From contig CM049404.1 of assembly GCA_026929865.2 (NCBI GenBank), positions 25,822,001 to 25,886,000 on the forward strand: 64,000 nucleotides of DNA. The letters run 5' to 3'. Shown one piece after another: positions 51,690 through 62,200 of the stretch. Under the pieces are notes generated by a model. That model saw only the letters and a list, made by a program, of their open reading frames with translations, was not told where the DNA came from and made no database searches. This DNA comes from Hyperoplus lanceolatus. Lineage: Eukaryota; Chordata; Actinopteri; Uranoscopiformes; Ammodytidae. The translations under genes were made by a program, and so were the position numbers. The stretch's first letter is position 1. Each line of letters begins with the position of its first letter.

Positions 51690-54403
51690 TAGAGAGAAGA
51701 GAAGGAGCAATACACGTGGTTGAGAGAGTGGAAACTCAAAGTTAAAGTGCTGATCATTTTAGTAAATATCTACATTTTAAATCAATACAACTGTGCAGTT
51801 TTTTATCTTACTTGCTTCTTTAAACTCCAAGTGCGGGTCTTTCATGGGGAAAGTGTCCTTGAATGACACTCACAATTTTGGACAACTTACTTTGAATTTT
51901 TTTTTATCAAAATCAATAAAATAGTTCAACCACAAAATTGACAGCATTCTCCCAGCCCTTAACATTTCTTATTTTTCTCCTTATTATTTCACATCAGATT
52001 GCAAAAGCGCTGCATTCCACAGATATTAGAGAGTTTATTATAAGTGCATACATTTAGGGAGACAAAGTTAATCATTTGCAGGTCAGTGTGTGTATGTCTT
52101 TGTTTCAATATATCATACAGTATAACCTTGCATAAGCCTGTCATGTTTATGGACACTGCCAGACGTAAAACTGCTTTATTATGTTGTGACAACTACTGAC
52201 TCGGTAAATAGCCCAGGATTTCACATTCGGCTATTTTGATTTACTGCGGGAAACACATGGAGAATTACTTAGATTTATCACAATTCTCTTTGCTCCCTAA
52301 TTGGAATAATGTTGAAAACTAATGCCTTTCCTTCAGCTTCCTATCACAAAAGTTGCCTAGAGAGAAGCATAAATTGAGAGAGGCTGTAGAATACTCAGAA
52401 CGGGGGCACAAAGAGGCAGAGATCACCATGGTAATCTCAGCCTGCACAGCTAAAAAAACAGCCATTCACAGACTGGTTTAATTGACAACTGCTTTGTCTC
52501 AGCTATTGCTAAAGCCTGGACACCGACCTACCATTGCACTCAGGACTCTGGTCACATAGATGGGATTTCTCCTGCCAGAGACGTCTGCGTCTGCGTCAGC
52601 CACAAACTTGGGGTTCTCATCCAGGATCTTAAGACAGATATCCAGTATTGCTTCTTCAAACTGACAGACAAACAAACAAACAGGAGAGAGTGAAGGAAAT
52701 GAGTGAAGCTGTGTGAAAGCATTTTTGCAGGTTGTATTTATATTTTGTCAATGAGAGTGTAACAGTAAAGACACATTTAAAGAGTTTTTTTCAGACTACA
52801 GTTCACTGAACCTAATTGATTAGCATGATTGGTTAGCATGTCTTGTTGCTGCATTGCTATGTACCTGCCCAAAGTTCCAGGGTGACCCTTTGATTCGTTT
52901 AGGTGTTCCTTTGTAGATTTGCCCATGTTGTGCCAACACATACTCCTGCCTCTTCGACTCGCTGCGCATGTAAACAGCATCTCCTGTGAGTCAGTTCATA
53001 ACAACACACCGACACATTCAGCCTGGCATAATGGCATTCTATAACATAGCAAATCTGGCAATATTCTGGTGTTTTAAAGCTGTCGTGATAGCTGCAATAG
53101 TGGCACATGGAGCACAATGAAACATAAATATAGAAATAAAAGCAACAACTATGTACTCACTGTGGCACCAAGCATTAAAAAGCAGGGTGAACTGTCCTAA
53201 ACTGGTGGTCTGCCCCTCCTGGGCTAGAGTGAGAGAATAGACCCCGATTGGTGCGTTGACTGAGGAAATTATAGAAACACACACTGTGTTTGCAGAGGGA
53301 TCATAGGTGGCCGATGCGCTCCACTCAGTGTCCACTGCTGGGTCACGCAGGCTAAAGGAGACCTTAGTGTTGGATTCATTTCTGGGTAAAGGTCCTTTAG
53401 AGACAGAAATAGACTTGTATAGTAGATCCAAATCCAAATGAGACAAACACAAATTCACATGTACACTAATGCATGTCAACCTCCGTCCAAATATTTTCTT
53501 TCTAATACACATGTAAACAGTGTTACAAAATAGGCTTACCAGTTTCAACGATGAATGTCAGGTTTGTTTCACTGGGATTGAACTCTGCCCCTACAGGCTT
53601 CAGATGTAAAATGACGTTGAAGGGCTGTCCCCTCCTGACTATCAAGCGCTTCTCCGCACACAGCTCTGTGTGATGGCTGCGGCTGTTGTTCTTGATGTCC
53701 AGATCAAACTGCTCGATGTCTAAAACTGTGTGGAAACAGATCGCTTGTCAAGTCAATGAGAAGTTATTCTATCATACATGTATAGTAGAAATTTGCTCAT
53801 GACTCTTGAACGATTATAACGCTGAATGACTGACTTTGTGAATAATTAGGACTTTGGAAGAATGTTGTGCAGACAATGAAAAATAACAATTTGTGATTTA
53901 TCGTTGACCTTATTACAGCTCAGACATTTTTCCTTTGTATATCTTATTCCTCAGCAGATTGTGCATCACCCAGATTCCTCTGGCTGTTGACAAACTCCAC
54001 AAAATCACTGTGTGATTGTAACCCTTTGCAAAGGTTTATCATAAAGCTCCAAAAGGATAATACTGTTTCTACGATCTTTATGTCAAATTACCATTTAGCT
54101 GAATCACATTTGAATAGACTGAAAACATGAAAGTTTGACTTCATAACTTGCCTTGATCAAAATGTGATTACCATTCAAAGTTTCTTCACAGAAGATACAG
54201 TAAATCATTAAGAAAAATTATCAGCAAGACATTCTCCATGTGCAAGATATGACATATCAAATGTCACCCACCATTCCTGCTCATCACATTCCACATTTAA
54301 CACAGAGACAAACTGTATCTAAAAGTGTTGAGAATAACATTTGAACCTCTGTCCTACAATATGAGTCGAAAATAGTTTTTTCTTTCTTCTTACCTTGACT
54401 CAT
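39390..54403 (-). CDS. tgm2: Protein-glutamine gamma-glutamyltransferase 2-like (tissue transglutaminase)
   Basis: Fifteen minus-strand exons: 54394-54403, 53540-53719, 53161-53394, 52865-52983, 52532-52660, 51465-51633, 49611-49743, 49324-49427, 48874-48962, 48551-48704, 47855-47943, 46991-47174, 41046-41206, 39950-40086, 39390-39558. Phases agree throughout: 686 residues (human TGM2 687). Domains: N-terminal beta-sandwich (about 1-140), papain-like core (about 140-460), two C-terminal beta-barrels. The triad is visible: Cys in [13 protein letters not shown], His in [15 protein letters not shown], Asp in [14 protein letters not shown]2 makes calcium-dependent Gln-Lys isopeptide crosslinks, is inhibited by GTP and acts in cytosol and extracellular matrix. 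A neighbouring rprd1b and a KIAA1755-like gene support the tgm2 assignment; the fish paralogue (a/b/like) is open. LINEs lie between exons 6-7 and 12-13. A weak TATA (TATACAA) lies near 54498-54504. Confidence 0.94.
41288..46549 (-). mobile_element. L1-like non-LTR retrotransposon, 5'-truncated and inactivated, with 14-bp target duplication
   Basis: Antisense pieces of one LINE ORF2 fill a tgm2 intron. The endonuclease starts at about 46411 ([27 protein letters not shown]), passes through 45296-46091, then reverse transcriptase at 43887-45299 ([45 protein letters not shown]) and C-terminal pieces at 43357-43866 and 42640-43306. Stops and frameshifts separate them, so it is dead. The 14-mer AGAATAGGATTCTT at 41288-41301 recurs at 46536-46549, bounding the insertion as 41302-46535. 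ORF1 is missing, implying 5' truncation just upstream of ORF2. No clean poly(A) is seen at the 3' end; A-rich DNA lies slightly inside it. L1/Tx1 clade is inferred from motif style. Confidence 0.88.
41713..42632. mobile_element. Non-autonomous hAT element nested in the LINE
   Basis: The element 41721-42624 has terminal inverted repeats CAGAGCCGGCCC and GGGCCGGCTCTG and an 8-bp target duplication acataatg (41713-41720, 42625-42632), the hAT signature. It splits the C-terminal coding part of the L1-like element, so it is younger. It has no transposase frame. Its interior (about 41807-42181) matches the hAT copy at 55492-56152 despite different ends. Confidence 0.9.
46583..46915. mobile_element. 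MITE with inverted AAAGGTGCACTATG ends
   Basis: Starts TTTTAAAGGTGCACTATGT and ends GCATAGTGCACTTTTAAGG, giving inverted repeats of about 15 bp around 330 bp of non-coding DNA. It lies immediately upstream (in LINE orientation) of the L1-like insertion, within the same tgm2 intron. The superfamily is not clear; a TTAA- or TA-type duplication is possible. Confidence 0.65.
49020..49155. repeat. Palindromic 'CATAACTATGTAGT' MITE, copy 1
   Basis: Two half-sites read AACTACTACATAGTTGTGCA and TGCATAACTATGTAGTTGTT around a short centre, followed by a further partial repeat, so the strand could fold into a hairpin. A relative lies at 55285-55415. Both sit in introns or flanks, with no coding capacity. 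Confidence 0.6.
49930..51225 (+). mobile_element. L2/CR1-clade LINE fragment (reverse transcriptase C-terminal half)
   Basis: The open frame at 50145-51017 carries the reverse transcriptase motif YADDTQIY, then a C-terminal domain typical of fish L2/CR1 elements ([43 protein letters not shown]). Upstream, from about 50010, frames encode [13 protein letters not shown] and [15 protein letters not shown], so the copy extends further 5' but is truncated. The 3' end resembles the usual tail (aaataaacttgccttgccctgcc). It sits in the intron between tgm2 exons 6 and 7, opposite to the gene. The left boundary is approximate. Confidence 0.82.
51654..51712. repeat. (GA)n microsatellite
   Basis: Imperfect GAGAGA tract about 20 bp outside the 5' edge of tgm2 exon 6. 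Confidence 0.9.
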
Positions 54404-54879
54404 GTCTGCAAGTTCTTGTCCCTCGAGCTATCTGTGAACAGTGAGTGTGTGACACTTCAGCCTGCGCTGAATGGTTTATGTCCTTGCAGTGCAGTCCTTG
54501 TATAGGGATATTTGTAGCATGTGAAACCTGATATTGACGCCCCCATCTGTCCGTTTCCTTGCATCACCCCATTCTGGTTCTTCTTAAGTTTGACCATGGC
54601 CTATAGCCATGACCAAAAATATGACATTAAACAAAAACTCATATAAACCATATATGTACCAGATGATTATACATGTAGATTAGAAATAAAACCATCAACA
54701 ATACATTCTCTCAAAATTCTGTATATTAATGTATGATTCTAAAAAAATATATAATTCAAAATAAATCAAAAACGGCATGATGCAACAAGTGCAAAAATAC
54801 TGTCAACATTTTTCTCAGGTCACCATGATGAGACTTTCACTTTTTTTACATTTTTAAAGTGACTGGAGGAAGTTGTGGG

Positions 54880-55194
54880 TCAGTCATGAAGCTGCAGCTT
54901 GACTGTGCCTAATTTACTGCACAGATATAGGGAACAAAGCGCTTCAGAATAGGCTGATAGAAAGAGATTATGAGAGTCTCTAATTAATAACATATGACTA
55001 CAAAAAAGTTTGAATATAGCCAGATGAACATAAAGAAGAGAAACTGAAACTTCTACTGCGGTGGTGTCCAGCATCAAACGAAAACTTCCATACTGGGCAA
55101 TGTCAACTTTTTCAATTTGTCTACAATTGTCCTTCTTAGGTTTTATTCTGTCTGTGGAATGAGGAAGTGAAGAATTATCACATTCTGAAGCCAT
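54880..55194 (-). CDS. Hypothetical small protein A, tandem paralogue, unknown function
   Basis: A minus-strand frame of 104 residues. I chose the ATG at 55194 because its context (GAAAATGG) and the following MAS..SLPHSTDRIKPKKDN align with protein B at 57106-57369, whereas the earlier in-frame ATG at 55212 has no counterpart. A polar N-terminus is followed by a weakly hydrophobic stretch (about 52-75). A conserved 'cagattgcag' just upstream of both ATGs could be a splice acceptor, in which case these are terminal exons. After about residue 35 it diverges from B through indels, so it may be decayed. I do not recognise the family. Confidence 0.4.
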   Translation of the reverse strand: MASECDNSSLPHSTDRIKPKKDNCRQIEKVDIAQYGSFRLMLDTTAVEVSVSLLYVHLAIFKLFCSHMLLIRDSHNLFLSAYSEALCSLYLCSKLGTVKLQLHD

Positions 55195-55284
55195 TTTCTC
55201 ACAGAACTGCAATCTGTCTGGTTATTTCCCAAAGGTTGCACAAAGTTCAGAGAGGAAGAGAACTTTACAAAATAGCACTAATAG

Positions 55285-55415
55285 TTATTTTTTTTAGTAA
55301 CTACTAAATAGTTATGCACTACATAGGTTTAAAAAAAATGTTTTAGTAACCAATACAGTTACAGTAGGTATAGTATGCATAACTATGTAGTGGTTAGTAA
55401 AAAAAAAAAACTTTT
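55285..55415. repeat. Palindromic 'CATAACTATGTAGT' MITE, copy 2
   Basis: TAGTAACTACTAAATAGTTATGC and GCATAACTATGTAGTGGTTA halves form a hairpin-capable inverted repeat related to 49020-49155. Confidence 0.6.
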
Positions 55416-55483
55416 GGATCCCACAAAATACACCTAAAATATTATCCTTGGTCACATACGTATGCATCAATGACTATGTGAAT

Positions 55484-56160
55484 CTATAGATCAGGGGTGT
55501 CCAAACTTTTTTCACTGAGGGCCACATACAGAGCAATCTACGAAGGGCCGGGCCACTTTGCAAAAATAACACATTTATCAGGACATGTAGCTGCTCTAAT
55601 GTTTAGTTTCATAGTGTCTTTGTAAATTGTAATCCTTCTTCATGGCAACACTTTACTCGCACATTAAACAGATACATTCCCCCTCTTGTTAAACGCCATT
55701 GATACACCCAGTGTTTTCTGCTTTTGTGTCCAATGTCCAGCTGGGTGAAAATAGTAGCCAGCCGAGATCCCGCCCCTCGAAGGGGGGTCCAGGGGTATGC
55801 CCCCCGGGGAGATTTTTTTAAGTTTTTAAAGGGAAATGCATGAATCTGGTGCACTTTGAGAGGGAAATTAAGAGGCTAAAGCTGAAAAATGTTGTATGAA
55901 AAAAAATGGAGACACTGTGTCAGATGAAATAGAAGCTACATGGAAGACACATGGATTTTCCATAATATTATTTTAAAATAAAATATTATGCAGGGTGCTC
56001 TGGGATGGGCTTGGTGCTCTTTTTCTTTTATGGGACATATTTCTCTGTAATATAATGAAAAAAAAAATATATATAGCCTATATATTTTTTCAAAGGGCCA
56101 TATTACATTATATTTTTTAAATCAATAAAAGGCCATAGTTTGGACACCCCTGCAATAGAT
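55484..56160. mobile_element. Non-autonomous hAT (Charlie-like) element
   Basis: The element 55492-56152 starts CAGGGGTGTCCAAAC and ends GTTTGGACACCCCTG, perfect 15-bp terminal inverted repeats. It is flanked by ctatagat/caatagat, an 8-bp target duplication with one mismatch. In duplication unit B the same site is uninterrupted (ggatagat, 58272-58279). The interior at about 55687-56058 matches the hAT copy at 41721-42624. No transposase is encoded. Confidence 0.9.
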
Positions 56161-56284
56161 ACATTAATTGATTAATTATAGCTTTCACATGTTCAGCTGC
56201 TTTTGCACAGGACATGAAATAAAGGCTGTCTTCTTTATGATGTTTTTAATGCTTCGTGGCTACAGCTGATGCTTAGTTCTATAT

Positions 56285-56286
<2 letters not shown>

Positions 56287-56367
<81 letters not shown>
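56287..56367. repeat. (ATT)n microsatellite
   Basis: About 27 uninterrupted ATT units in duplication unit A; unit B lacks it. Confidence 0.96.
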
Positions 56368-57039
56368 TTATTATATTTCAATTTATAAACAGACACGGTT
56401 GGGGATGAGGGTGATTCTGGTGGGGCAAACAACCGATCTCATTTTGTGAGTTTGTGGTTCGATATATCAACCACAGAAAACGAGTTCGCTCAGATGGGTC
56501 AGGTGCATGTCACTCACTTCTTCTTTCTTTCAACCACATTTGAATGACTGACATATGACTGACAACAAAACAGCAAACCTCAATAGCTTCAAACATCATA
56601 TAAAACTATAAAACTATAATATATATCTTGTGACCAGACTAAGTTGACAGCCTTGTGACTGTGAAGCCACACAAAATATTTGTTTTCACTCAATGACCTG
56701 TCCATCATATTACATTACAAAACAGCAAACATTAAACAATTAAATCTGCATGTGCCAGAATGTACTTGAAGGGTTAAAAAAAAGATCGACAACCAAAATT
56801 TAATTTTTTCATAAATTATTTATTTATTATTTATCTGCAACATTCTGTATACTAATGTATGATTCAACATTAACAAAATGTTATAATTCATAATGAATCC
56901 AAAACTGATAAATACAATTTTTATAATGCAAAACGTACACATCATCAAGTTAAAAATGTTATGCAACTTCTTTTTACTTTAGCAAGGCAGTAAAATACTT
57001 CACACGTTTTTTCTCAAGTCAGCATGATGTGACTTTATA

Positions 57040-58690
57040 TTTTTTAAAGTGACTGGAGGAAGTTGTGGGTCAGTCATGAAGCTGTAGCTTGACTTTGCTG
57101 TTTTCCTAATTTGATGCACAGTTTAAAGAAACAAAGCTGTTCAGTATAGGCTGAAAAAAGCAGACTATGACATTTAATAAATACCACCACAAAATTAGCC
57201 AGATGAACACAAAGAACAGAACAAATATGTATGTGGTGGTACTCAGCACCAAAATAAAACCTGCAAAAAGGGAAATGAAAACCTTTGCAATGTTTCTTAA
57301 ATTGTCATTCTTAGGTTTTATTCTGTCTGTGGGATACGGAAGTGAAGCATCCTCCCAGTCTACAGCCATTTCTTCATGTTACTGCAATCTGTCTGTCCTA
57401 AAGTTAGCACAAAGTTCAGCGAGGAGAGACTTTACAAAATCACACTAAAAAGAAGAAAGAAAGAAAACACTTGCATTGGCCAGCACATTGATAAAATAAA
57501 AAGCTTGGAAGGGAAGCAAGAGAGCAATAAAAAAGTGGAAGAAAACAACAAAAGCCTGGACCTGACATTGCATGAAAAAGACAGTGGCTTTAAAGTAAAA
57601 TAGATAGAGATTGACAATATGACCTCAGATTTTCAAGATCTGCTTGATTTGTACACTGGACTTTTTGCGTGGAATAAAACAACAGAGCTTACAAAAGAAT
57701 GAAAATTTCATCAATAACTCGTTAAGAACACACAAATACATAATGACACATTTAAATAATCTGAAAAAAATGCTAAATTAATTTTCATGAGAATGAAGCT
57801 GGAACATAGATCAGTGTGGAACCATTAGTGGACCCTAAATAACAGTGTTTTTGACTGTAAGCTTGTCGTGATATAATGTCTGTTAGTATGCAGCAGCAGT
57901 TGTGTCATTATGATTATGTAGCCGACCCAGTCCCTCTGTCTGCATTGAATGAAGGATTTATAGAATAAATGCAGCTGTTGAAACATATAAGCAAGTGGTC
58001 TGTCCCTTCTGATTAACTGATAAATACAGGACTGCTGTGAGAATCTCAGAGCAGACACATGAAAAACAAAAGTTTAAAAAAACAAACAAACAGGAAACTC
58101 TTAAAGTGTAGAAAAAAAGAACAGTTTTATATATTAATAACTATGTGTGGTATACTGTCAGATACAGATGCTGGTCCATATGCCTGCTGCTCATAACTAA
58201 ATGTGTAGTTACTAGTACAGGATGTAGTACAGTCTGTACATCTTTAATATGTTGGGTGACATTATGTGAATGGATAGATATATTAATAACTATTCACATT
58301 TTCAGCTGCTCCTGCTCACAGCAATAAATAAAAGCTATCTACTTTGGGATGTTTTTAAGGCGTTGTAGCTGATGGTAAGAACTCTGTTATTGTATATCAC
58401 TGACTCGATGAATCTGTTCAACACATCACCCATGTAGCAGTCTCTTCTTCTTTGTCAGCCTATATGTGATATAAGACGACCACATTTGAATGGCTGACAT
58501 ATGACTGACAAAACGGCAAACATGAATTGCCTCAAAAACCATATAAAAACAAGACCTTGTGACCAGACAAAGTTGACAGGCTTGTGACTGTCTGAGAAGC
58601 CACACAAAGTAAATGTTTTCACTCCGACCGGTCCATCTGTAGGGACTGTAGATCTCCAACAGGATGTTCGTTGGACCGTTGATCTGCAAC
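57040..58690 (-). repeat. Tandem duplication of about 2 kb, unit B
   Basis: Counterpart of unit A at 54700-56840. It lacks the hAT element, the ATT repeat and the palindromic MITE that enlarge unit A. Confidence 0.75.
57106..57369 (-). CDS. Hypothetical small membrane protein B, tandem paralogue, unknown function
   Basis: An 87-residue minus-strand frame with a good initiation context (GAAATGG). A polar N-terminus (MAVDWEDASLPYPTDRIKPK) precedes a very hydrophobic region at about 30-75 (VFISLFAGFILVLS, IFVLFFVFIWLILWWYLL), long enough for one or two membrane passes. It is related to protein A (54880-55194) over its first 35 residues; the shared core is SLP..TDRIKPK.DN. The gene could be single-exon or the last exon of a spliced gene using the conserved 'cagattgcag' upstream. 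I know no family with this pattern; the paralogy and open frame argue weakly for a real gene, without transcript evidence. Confidence 0.45.
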   Translation of the reverse strand: MAVDWEDASLPYPTDRIKPKNDNLRNIAKVFISLFAGFILVLSTTTYIFVLFFVFIWLILWWYLLNVIVCFFQPILNSFVSLNCASN

Positions 58691-58989
58691 AATATTTAAG
58701 GTAAAAAATGTCTCATTAATAATAATAATTTTTATAAAAAAAATAGTAAAAAAATAAAAACAAACAATAACAAAGGTTTGTTTTTAAAATATTCAAAACG
58801 ATTGAAATCAATGCAATAGAAATACCTCCGAAATATGGCTTTAGAATCCCTCGAAATTAAAATTTGAAAATAACCCTTAACTTTTCCATCTTAAATTGGA
58901 ATTTATTTTAACTCAAGAAAATTCCATTCTCACCTCTGGTAGAGAATCCCCGGTTAAACTTCTGTTGATTTTCCAATTATAATGTCCCC
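58426..58989 (-). other. Possible 3'-terminal exons of the RhoGEF gene (tentative)
   Basis: Two minus-strand segments, 58934-58989 and 58426-58683, have splice-like borders (ttgcag|GGGGAC...CCAGAG|gtgag; ttgcag|ATCAAC). They splice in frame to each other and could follow the RhoGEF exon at 59577 if its donor were CAAT|gtgact. The encoded tail includes INGPTNILLEIYSPYRW. A decayed copy of the second segment exists in duplication unit A (about 56640-56710). They may equally belong to the small-protein genes or be non-coding. Confidence 0.3.
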
Positions 58990-59272
58990 CTGCAATGCAA
59001 TAAATCAAATATTATATTATACTTCAATGCATTTAACAAGTATGTAAAAAACAACCCCATAGCATTAATTCTTGCTCATAAATAGGGATTTATCTCTTTG
59101 GGGAATTGCTGTCGAAAAACTGTTCTTCAGTGTGCTAACAGAAAAGTTTAAGTCTAGAAAATAAGCTTTCATCTTGACACTAACACACATTCGGGCTTTC
59201 TTGATCTTTACAATTGCAATCTTTAGAGAAACAACATTTGACGAGACCATTTTGGGTCATGACTTATTGTCA

Positions 59273-62200
59273 TCAGCTCAGACAGACACACAGACATGAA
59301 ATTGATTGAAATACATGCCTAGAATTCACCCAGTCACATTGGTACTCTTTCACCTGAGCTTTAGCCAGATGTGGAGGTTTGGGGGCGACACCTGGTTTAA
59401 CCGCTGGCGAGCCATTGCTCCTCAGGCTGTGGGTCCTATAAAGTGATGGTGGCTTTGGACTCTGGGATACGCAGGAGGAGGAGGAGTCCACCACCTCTCC
59501 ACCAATGGCAGACAGGCAGCTGCGGTCTGAGCTGCTTAAGAGGTTGAGACATTCTCCAGATGATTCAGTGCTGTCCACTAAAGCCGGAAAAACAACAGAT
59601 ACTTTTTGAAGTTTGTGCTACACCTGACACTCTGTAATGCCTATACATTTCAATTATAAGGATAATTGCATCCAAAAATGTGTAGATCCTTGAGATGTTT
59701 ATTTTTGACCACATTGTCCAGATATGGTGCATAATGGTAGTGTTAAATGCAATGCTGCAGTGTCTTGAAAAATACCCTCTCATACTTCAGCTCATTCTAA
59801 AATTAATAATTTAAATTGATAATGATCAACATTAGAACTGGTGTATTTCACAGAAGACAAATGTTAAAGTCAGAGGTGCTACACCAAACTCACTCAGAGG
59901 ATGAGTTCTCCATCGTTCACAGTTACGATGAAGGAGATGCTGATGAAGATGAAGATCGTTGAGTTCATTTTCAGTCACAGCCTCAGGAGAGAGGGAGGAG
60001 CAGACGGCAGCGCTGGTCTCCACACCATGAGACTGGTTCCCAGGGTAACCAGTAGGGGGCAGTGAGCCACGGCCAGAGGAGGAAGATGATTGACTGATGG
60101 TGGTGGAGGCGGTGCTGCTAGAACCAATGGAGTGTGGCCGTGAATATTCTAGGCTCCTGTGTGAACAACACGCCACAGGGACTGACACAAACATAGATAG
60201 AAAATAAGGAGCTGGGTCAGTGAGCAATGACGGCACAAGCATGACTGTTACAGTTATTCTGAGCTAGTTTTGTTTTGTTAAATGTAACAACAAAAAGTAT
60301 TAAAAGGGTCAAATTGGAAATCAAGATTAAAGGTCAACAGCCATGCTAGCAGCTCTGTACTTTGGCACAGCGTAGCTTAAGCTTAAACTACCAGCAGCAT
60401 GCTAACATGCGCCCAATGTGAACATGCTAATGTTTAAGAGGTTTAATTTCAGTTTAGCAAATTAATATCAGTTAAGCACGTAAGCATGCTAACAGTCGCT
60501 AAAAAGCACAGCTAAGGCTGATGGGAATTCCATTAGTTTAACAGAAAACCAAAATTTGGGAAAAATTACAATTCTAACTTGATGATGTTATCAACACACA
60601 TATTACATAATCTGTGGTTCATGAATGTCTGTACTAAAAAAAAAAGTTGTTCTTTTTGCACAAATCTGGCACCATGGTTGCCTTGGTTAGAGTAAAAGCC
60701 AAGGAATGTGATATCCGGCTTTACCATGGTGGTACTGAACCTTGTTTGACATGTAAGATACAATGCAGAGATAAGTTTTGTGTGTGCAGCTGCTTACTTC
60801 TCCCAGGCGAGCCATAGCCGACTGCTCGGTCACAGATGGCAGAATCACTTGGTTGAATGTCCATGAAAGGTTTGCGGCCCATTCCCATGAACACCCTCTC
60901 CTGCAGACGCAGCTCTACAACATAAAGTATGTTCAAAATTTGCTAATTGAACCTGAAAAAAGCACTTAGTGAAAAGTACTATAGTACTTGTGCTACATAA
61001 ATGAATAGATGTGTTGTTGTTACAACCTCTACTATGATTGGCCTGATCCCACAGAATCCTCTCCAGGTCGGAGGTCCAGGCCTTCTTCAGTTCCATGCTG
61101 GAAACCTTCAGGGTGTAGGTGTCCTCTCTTTTTCTCCTGCGGAACCAGATCTCAAAGCACAAACTGCCCACATTTGAGGTGTGGGTCATCCCGATGTCAC
61201 TCGTCTGACAGAGAAAAGACGAAAAAACACACCGTAACATGTCATGTAGTTAGGCTTTTACAATTACGAGAAAGCTTTTTTTTCCCCTTTTTTTTTTTTA
61301 CTAGGAAGCATGGAGGCTTCAAACTACTGGAAAAACACATATACTGTACATAATGACAGCCAAAAAGAAGGTTGACAATTAAGGCTCCAACAGCATTATG
61401 ATACATGAACGGGTGCAGACCTTGAATGACTGCTTGTAGACATAAACATCATTGCCAATATCTGTTTTCTTGGTCTTGCTGAAGAGGATGAGCTCTTCAA
61501 AGAGAAAGATGCGCCGGATACATTTCTTCTTCCTGAAGAAAACTGTGAACTCATCCTGGCGAATGAGCTGGCCTTGCTCTTTCAAATTCACCTGATTGAA
61601 CAGAGAGCAGCTGTTAATTGAATTGAATGACTGTGTATCAAGCAGGCCTTATCCATAATTTTAACATCATCTTACATCACAATCCTGGATGGCGTCCATG
61701 GTGAGCAAATCGTTGCCGTGACGCATCTGAAAACGAACCAGGTCTGCAGCAGCTCCGATCTCGGACCTCTCCCGCTCCCTCTCGCCGCGCGTCAGATCAG
61801 GCATGTTCGCATCCGGGCCACACACACTTTGTGCACACACACTAGAGGCGAGCAGTGAATCTTGGATCATGTCTTTTTGTCTGTATGAGCCAGACAGGGC
61901 AAACATGTCCTGCAATAGGAGGCTGTACTTGCTGATCCTCTGGATGGGCCTCAGCAGGTAGGATGACAGGTCCATCATGTCCCCCAGCTCCTGCTGCTTC
62001 TTCTGTGAGCACAAACCAAAAAAGTGGGACTGTGAAGCTAGGAAAAATAAAGCATGACTACTGCAGCCAACAAAGCTGAAGATGTAAATTCAATATTGTC
62101 GGTATGTCTGTTATTCTAGATTAGATGTGTTTTTCCCCCCCAAAATGACAGGCAGGTATACAAATACAACGTCCCAAAATGAGAATTTGTAAGATAGATG

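Larger units (their letters stand above)
54700..56840 (-). repeat. Tandem duplication of about 2 kb, unit A
   Basis: Blocks 54840-55260 and 56156-56700 match, in the same order and orientation, blocks at about 57045-57450 and 58270-58640 (unit B). Each unit holds one small minus-strand ORF and an upstream block. Divergence is considerable, with many indels, so the duplication is older than the T1R one. Confidence 0.78.
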
